64,000 bases of DNA from Campylobacter fetus subsp. testudinum 03-427 (GTDB taxonomy: Bacteria > Campylobacterota > Campylobacteria > Campylobacterales > Campylobacteraceae), in the NCBI GenBank assembly GCA_000495505.1, contig CP006833.1, forward strand, positions 186,001-250,000. Direction: 5' to 3'. Below are positions 60,353 to 64,000 of the stretch, piece by piece. Numbering within the stretch: position 1 is the first letter of the stretch; each line of letters opens with the position of its first letter. The notes beneath the pieces are model-generated. The model saw nothing but the letters and a program-made list of their open reading frames with translations, was not told the origin of the DNA and did no database searches. A program made the position numbers and the translations under genes.

Positions 60353-62155
60353 TTAAAATATATTAGAGATTTTCTCAGCACTAATAGATAAATAATCCTC
60401 AATAACAGTAGTTTTTCCGTGTTTTATGAATGCATCTTCGTACTCAAAGCTTTTTATTGAAATATTTGTTAATAAATTTTCTTGTAAAAATCCGGCTAAT
60501 ATTTCTCCTATGCCTCCTCTTTTGGCACTATCGCTGAACACATACCATTTATTATGAGTTTTTGCAAGCTGAAGTAAAAGCTCTTTATCAAGCGGTTTTG
60601 CAAAGACTAGATCCACTATCGTAGGTTTAAAATTTAACTTTTTAGCAGTTTGTACTGCTTTCCCAACTCCGTTTCCATACCCTATAAAAGCTATACCGCT
60701 ATCTGAGCTTTCCAAAATTTCACCTTTTGCAAGAGATGTTTTTTGCGATTTATACTCATTATTTAAGATAAAGTTTCCGCGTGGATAACGAATAGCAAGA
60801 GGAGCATCAAAAGCATATGAAAATTCCATTATATTTTTAAAACTCTCTTCATCGCGCGGAGCAACTAAATTTAAATTTGGAATTGCATTTAAAAAACTTA
60901 TATCAAATGCACCTTGATGCGTTTCACCATCTTCACCGACGATTCCTGCTCTATCCATACAAAATACTACTGGAAGTCTCATAATAGCGCAGTCGTGGAT
61001 AACTTGATCATAAGCTCTTTGCATAAAAGTCGAATAAATAGCGATATAAGGCTTAAATCCTTCTTTTGCCATAGCCGCCATAGATGTCACGGCGTGTTGT
61101 TCGGCTATCGCAACATCCCAAAATCTATCGGGGAAAGCTTCTATTATCTTATTTAAGCCAGTTCCACTAGGCATAGCTGCTGTTACGCCTACTACATTTT
61201 CATACTGTTTGGCTAAATTTAAAAGTAATTCGCTAAATATATTAGTAGCGCTTTTTTGATTTGTCTCATTTACGCTTTGACCGTTTTTTATATTAAAAGG
61301 GCTCACTCCATGCCACTTCTCTTTTGGACCTTCTGCTAGCTCGTATCCTTTACCTTTTATAGTTTGGATATGAACAATAACTGGTTTATTCATCAATTTA
61401 GCGGTGGTAAAAGTGGAGATCAGCTCTTTTAGATCATGCCCATCAACTGGTCCTATATACTCAAGTCCCAACTCTTCAAAAAACATTCCAGGAGTTATAA
61501 GCCTAAATCCTTCTTCAAAACGTTTTGCCATATACGCAGCTGAGTCTGGAACGTAACTTAGAAATTGATTTACTCTGGCTTTAAATTTTTGATAAAACTG
61601 TCCGGCCATCATCTGAGATAGATATTTGCTAAGAGCTCCTATAGGTTTTGATATGCTCATTTCATTATCATTTAGTATGATAACGCACGGATATTTTCTA
61701 TCTCCTAACTCATTTAACGCTTCATAAGCCATTCCAGCACTCAGAGCTCCATCGCCTATTACTGCGACTGGAAGTCTATTTTCGCCTTTTAATTTTATAG
61801 CTTTGCAAGCTCCTACTACAAGGCTTATGGAAGTTGAACTATGCCCAGCTACGAAATAATCAAATTTGCTCTCGCTAGGTTTTGTATATCCACTTATCCC
61901 GTTAAATTGCCTAAGTGAATCAAATCTATTCCATCTATCAGTTAATAGTTTGTGCGCATAACTTTGATGACTTACATCAAAAATAAAAGGATCTTTTGAT
62001 ACGTCAAATATATAGTGCATAGCTACGCTCAGCTCTACTGCTCCCATATTTGAACTGAGATGTCCGCCATTTGAACTTACGGTTTTTAGTATTTTATCTC
62101 TAAGAGTATCGCATAAATCAGCTAATTCTTCTAAACTTTTTGATTTTATATCCAT
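60353..62155 (-). CDS. dxs: 1-deoxy-D-xylulose-5-phosphate synthase
   Basis: Dxs condenses pyruvate and glyceraldehyde 3-phosphate with thiamine diphosphate, starting isoprenoid synthesis; dxr at 12.8 kb is the next step. The 600-residue protein has HLSSNMGAVELSVAMHYIF near the start, the thiamine-binding VIGDGALSAGMAYEALN near residue 135, and DRAGIVGEDGETHQGAFDISFL and AEQHAVTSMAAMA in the second half. Length is near normal (E. coli 620). It starts three bases after the fliH stop, so an isoprenoid gene is joined to flagellar genes, as I recall for C. jejuni. Confidence 0.96.
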   Translation of the reverse strand: MDIKSKSLEELADLCDTLRDKILKTVSSNGGHLSSNMGAVELSVAMHYIFDVSKDPFIFDVSHQSYAHKLLTDRWNRFDSLRQFNGISGYTKPSESKFDYFVAGHSSTSISLVVGACKAIKLKGENRLPVAVIGDGALSAGMAYEALNELGDRKYPCVIILNDNEMSISKPIGALSKYLSQMMAGQFYQKFKARVNQFLSYVPDSAAYMAKRFEEGFRLITPGMFFEELGLEYIGPVDGHDLKELISTFTTAKLMNKPVIVHIQTIKGKGYELAEGPKEKWHGVSPFNIKNGQSVNETNQKSATNIFSELLLNLAKQYENVVGVTAAMPSGTGLNKIIEAFPDRFWDVAIAEQHAVTSMAAMAKEGFKPYIAIYSTFMQRAYDQVIHDCAIMRLPVVFCMDRAGIVGEDGETHQGAFDISFLNAIPNLNLVAPRDEESFKNIMEFSYAFDAPLAIRYPRGNFILNNEYKSQKTSLAKGEILESSDSGIAFIGYGNGVGKAVQTAKKLNFKPTIVDLVFAKPLDKELLLQLAKTHNKWYVFSDSAKRGGIGEILAGFLQENLLTNISIKSFEYEDAFIKHGKTTVIEDYLSISAEKISNIF

Positions 62156-62158
62156 ATC

Positions 62159-62956
62159 TTACTCGCTTAAAATTTTCTTGATTTTTGCAAATCTCGCCAT
62201 AACGCTTCCATCTATATTTCCAACTTCGCTTAAAACTATAACTCCGCCAGCATTTATAGCGTCATCGCTAGTAACTTTGATATGTGAGTTTAAATTTAAA
62301 TTTGCTTTTAAAAACTCATAATCTTTCGGATTTGTTTTTATCTCTATGCTAGTTGCGTCATTTAGCTCGCTGATCAAGCTTTTAGCGATATTTGAAGCAA
62401 CCACAGATGAATTGTCTTTTATCTCTTTTATGACTACTTCTTTTGCTATTTCTATAGCAGTGCTTGCTAGCTCTTTCTGACTTGATGCGTATAGCGCTTC
62501 TAGTTTTGATTTTTCTTCATCAAGTTTTTCTATGGAGTGCATATACTTTTTTTCTATTTCGTTTAACTCAGCTTCAAATTCAGTTTTTGCTGCTATATGA
62601 CCTTCTTTTAAAGCTTCGTCTTTAGCTCTTGTAACTTCTTGTTCTAATCTTACTTTGAATTCATTTTCTTGATTTTCTATTTGCATTTGCAGTTTTATTA
62701 TATTGCCACTTAATTCATCGGTTCGTTTTAATAGCTCCTCGATGAAACTCGGTTCTAATTTAGGCTCTTCTTGATGAGTCTGATTCTCTTTTTGCTCTTC
62801 TTGTTTTGGAACTGGAGTTGCAGTTTGTTCTTCTAAATTTGAAACTGTTTCTTGCTCTTTTACATCGTTTGTTGGAAATGCACCTAAAACCTTAAATCTA
62901 TAAGATTCTATAGTGTGTTCTGCATTTTTGTTATCTATGACGTTGCTTTGTTTCAT
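62159..62956 (-). CDS. fliH: Flagellar assembly protein FliH
   Basis: FliH binds the export ATPase FliI and links it to the C-ring. The 265-residue protein has a variable N-terminus with Glu and Gln rich linkers (25-75), a long coiled coil (about 75-165) and a conserved C-terminal domain (about 170-265) with STAIEIAKEVVIKEI and INAGGVIVLSEVGNIDGSVMARFAKI. The coiled coil and the position next to fliG are both decisive. The ATG overlaps the fliG stop by four bases. Confidence 0.92.
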   Translation of the reverse strand: MKQSNVIDNKNAEHTIESYRFKVLGAFPTNDVKEQETVSNLEEQTATPVPKQEEQKENQTHQEEPKLEPSFIEELLKRTDELSGNIIKLQMQIENQENEFKVRLEQEVTRAKDEALKEGHIAAKTEFEAELNEIEKKYMHSIEKLDEEKSKLEALYASSQKELASTAIEIAKEVVIKEIKDNSSVVASNIAKSLISELNDATSIEIKTNPKDYEFLKANLNLNSHIKVTSDDAINAGGVIVLSEVGNIDGSVMARFAKIKKILSE

Positions 62957-63981
62957 TCTATCATCTCATCGCTTTCGCCTACTTGGAATACTCCTTCTTC
63001 GGCTAGTTTTTGGACTAATTCCACAACTCGTCTTTGCGCCTCTTCTACCTCTTTTACGCGCACAGCTCCTAAGAACTGCATCTCCTCTACAAATGCTTCG
63101 CTTGCACGCTGACTCATATTTGCTAAGAATTTCTGTTTTAGCTCTTCACCGCTACCTTTTAATCCGATCATAAGATCTTTTTTATCTACTACTTTTAATA
63201 TCTCTCTTATAGCATTATTATCAAGAGTATTGATATCTTCAAAAGTAAACATCATCTCTTTTATGGTTACAGCTAAGCTAGGATCGCTTTGCTCAATGAT
63301 ACCAATAGTGGATTTGCTAGCTTTTTGACCAAGACGGTTGAGTACTTCTGCAACTGCTCTTGGACCTCCGACTTCAACTTTGTAACTAGTAAGACTCTCA
63401 AGTTTGCTTTCTAGTACGGTTGATACGCGTTTTACGACAGATGGGCTTATGTCGCCCAAATTTGCCATACGTATGATAACTTCGCTTCTTAAGTCATCGG
63501 GAAAATATACAAGAGTTTCAGCAGCGCTAGTTGCGTCCATGTGAGCTACTATCAATGCTATTGTTTGAGGATGTTCTTTTACTATAAAGTCTGCTAGTTG
63601 TTGAGGTCTTACTTGACTAAGATAACCAAAAGATTTTGTGGTTTCCATGGATTTTTGTAGTTTATCCATGATTTTTTGAGCGATTTCTGGACCAAATGTT
63701 CTAAATAGTATCTCTTTAGCGTACTCGATACCACCACTTTTCATATATTGATTTGACTGCATAAGTGCGTAAAACTCTTCTAAAACCGCTGCTGCGACTG
63801 TTTTATCTATAGTTTTTGCGCTTGCTATATATCTTGAAATTTCAGTTATAACATCTATATCCATATGTGAAAATATAAGAGTAGTAGCATCTTCTCCTAG
63901 TTGTATAAGAAGTATAGCTACTTTTTCTGGCATACTAAGATCATCATATATCATTTTTTGCTGTTCATTTAGCTTTGTCAT
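62953..63981 (-). CDS. fliG: Flagellar motor switch protein FliG
   Basis: FliG is the C-ring protein that contacts MotA and generates torque. The 342-residue protein has the N-terminal MPEKVAILLIQLGEDATTLIFSHMD, the middle domain with EHPQTIALIVAHMDATSAAETLVYFPDDLRSEVIIRMA, and the C-terminal charged helix containing NNAIREILKVVDKKDLMIGLKGS. I start it at the ATG at 63981, which has a GGAG site, not at the upstream TTG. On its strand a TAA at 63993-63991 is preceded by a few bases that may be the end of fliF, too little to call. motA and motB are at 30-32 kb. Confidence 0.95.
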   Translation of the reverse strand: MTKLNEQQKMIYDDLSMPEKVAILLIQLGEDATTLIFSHMDIDVITEISRYIASAKTIDKTVAAAVLEEFYALMQSNQYMKSGGIEYAKEILFRTFGPEIAQKIMDKLQKSMETTKSFGYLSQVRPQQLADFIVKEHPQTIALIVAHMDATSAAETLVYFPDDLRSEVIIRMANLGDISPSVVKRVSTVLESKLESLTSYKVEVGGPRAVAEVLNRLGQKASKSTIGIIEQSDPSLAVTIKEMMFTFEDINTLDNNAIREILKVVDKKDLMIGLKGSGEELKQKFLANMSQRASEAFVEEMQFLGAVRVKEVEEAQRRVVELVQKLAEEGVFQVGESDEMIE

Positions 63982-64000
63982 CAAAACTCCTTACGTGAGT

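Noticed and set aside
60914-61156. Plus-strand frame inside dxs
   Set aside because: dxs is complete and well conserved across the region; the antisense frame has no support.
63991-64000. Possible end of fliF upstream of fliG
   Set aside because: A TAA in the right place fits the usual fliF-fliG order, but two or three codons are too little for a call.
1-64000. CRISPR arrays, insertion sequences, prophage or integrase genes, rRNA operons
   Set aside because: No direct-repeat array, transposase, integrase, phage structural gene or rRNA sequence was found on either strand.

Overview
The window looks like chromosome from a Campylobacter, most likely near the C. fetus / C. hyointestinalis branch. 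The DNA is very AT-rich, genes are packed with frequent 1-4 base overlaps, TTG and GTG starts are common, and many gene neighbourhoods match the order I recall from C. jejuni: eno-recA, polA-motA-motB, fdxA-ndk-rpmF-plsX-fabH, plsY-folB-cosR-fdxB-ppx, accD-rlmH-dksA, serC-xseA-ubiE and perR-dxs-fliH-fliG. The species is an inference from gene content and memory of synteny; no alignment was run. I see no insertion sequence, prophage, CRISPR array or rRNA operon. One tRNA (Asn) is present.

Layout. 1-2.8 kb: start of a chemoreceptor, a secreted unknown protein, moaD-moaE (molybdopterin synthase) and an RqcH-type NFACT protein, all on the minus strand. 2.9-5.7 kb: leuC, mobA and pldA. 5.8-9.1 kb: a minus-strand run of cgpA-like, ftsB-like, eno and recA. 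9.2-11.2 kb: mqnD, fliQ, murB and tRNA-Asn. 11.3-19.4 kb: two small unknown proteins, cdsA, dxr, a Tat-exported M15-like peptidase, pgp1, tsaD and pflA. 19.4-26.0 kb: miaA, mqnP, two unknown proteins, moaA, queE, an iron alcohol dehydrogenase, queD and a small lipoprotein. 26-35 kb: rsmE, polA, motAB, fdxA, ndk, rpmF, plsX and fabH.

35-43 kb: a PilZ protein translationally coupled to a HerA-like ATPase, then plsY, folB, a CosR-type response regulator with an adjoining histidine kinase, fdxB and ppx. 43-47.5 kb (minus): recO, dus, a membrane protein, dksA-like, rlmH and accD. 47.7-53.3 kb: a peroxiredoxin, a FlxA-like coiled-coil protein, serC, xseA, ubiE and a CYTH-CHAD protein. 53.5-59.8 kb: an ion-transporter-superfamily permease and a four-gene HlyD/ABC exporter operon. 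59.9-64 kb (minus): perR, dxs, fliH and fliG.

The genes serve central envelope and lipid synthesis (plsX, plsY, fabH, accD, cdsA, murB, pgp1), isoprenoids and menaquinone (dxr, dxs, mqnD, mqnP, ubiE), flagella (fliG, fliH, fliQ, motA, motB, pflA), molybdenum cofactor (moaA, moaD, moaE, mobA), tRNA modification (tsaD, miaA, queD, queE, dus) and redox or stress control (cosR, perR, peroxiredoxin, two ferredoxins). The least explained parts are the PilZ-HerA pair, the histidine kinase joined to cosR, the extra peptidase overlapping pgp1, and the ABC exporter block between perR and ubiE.
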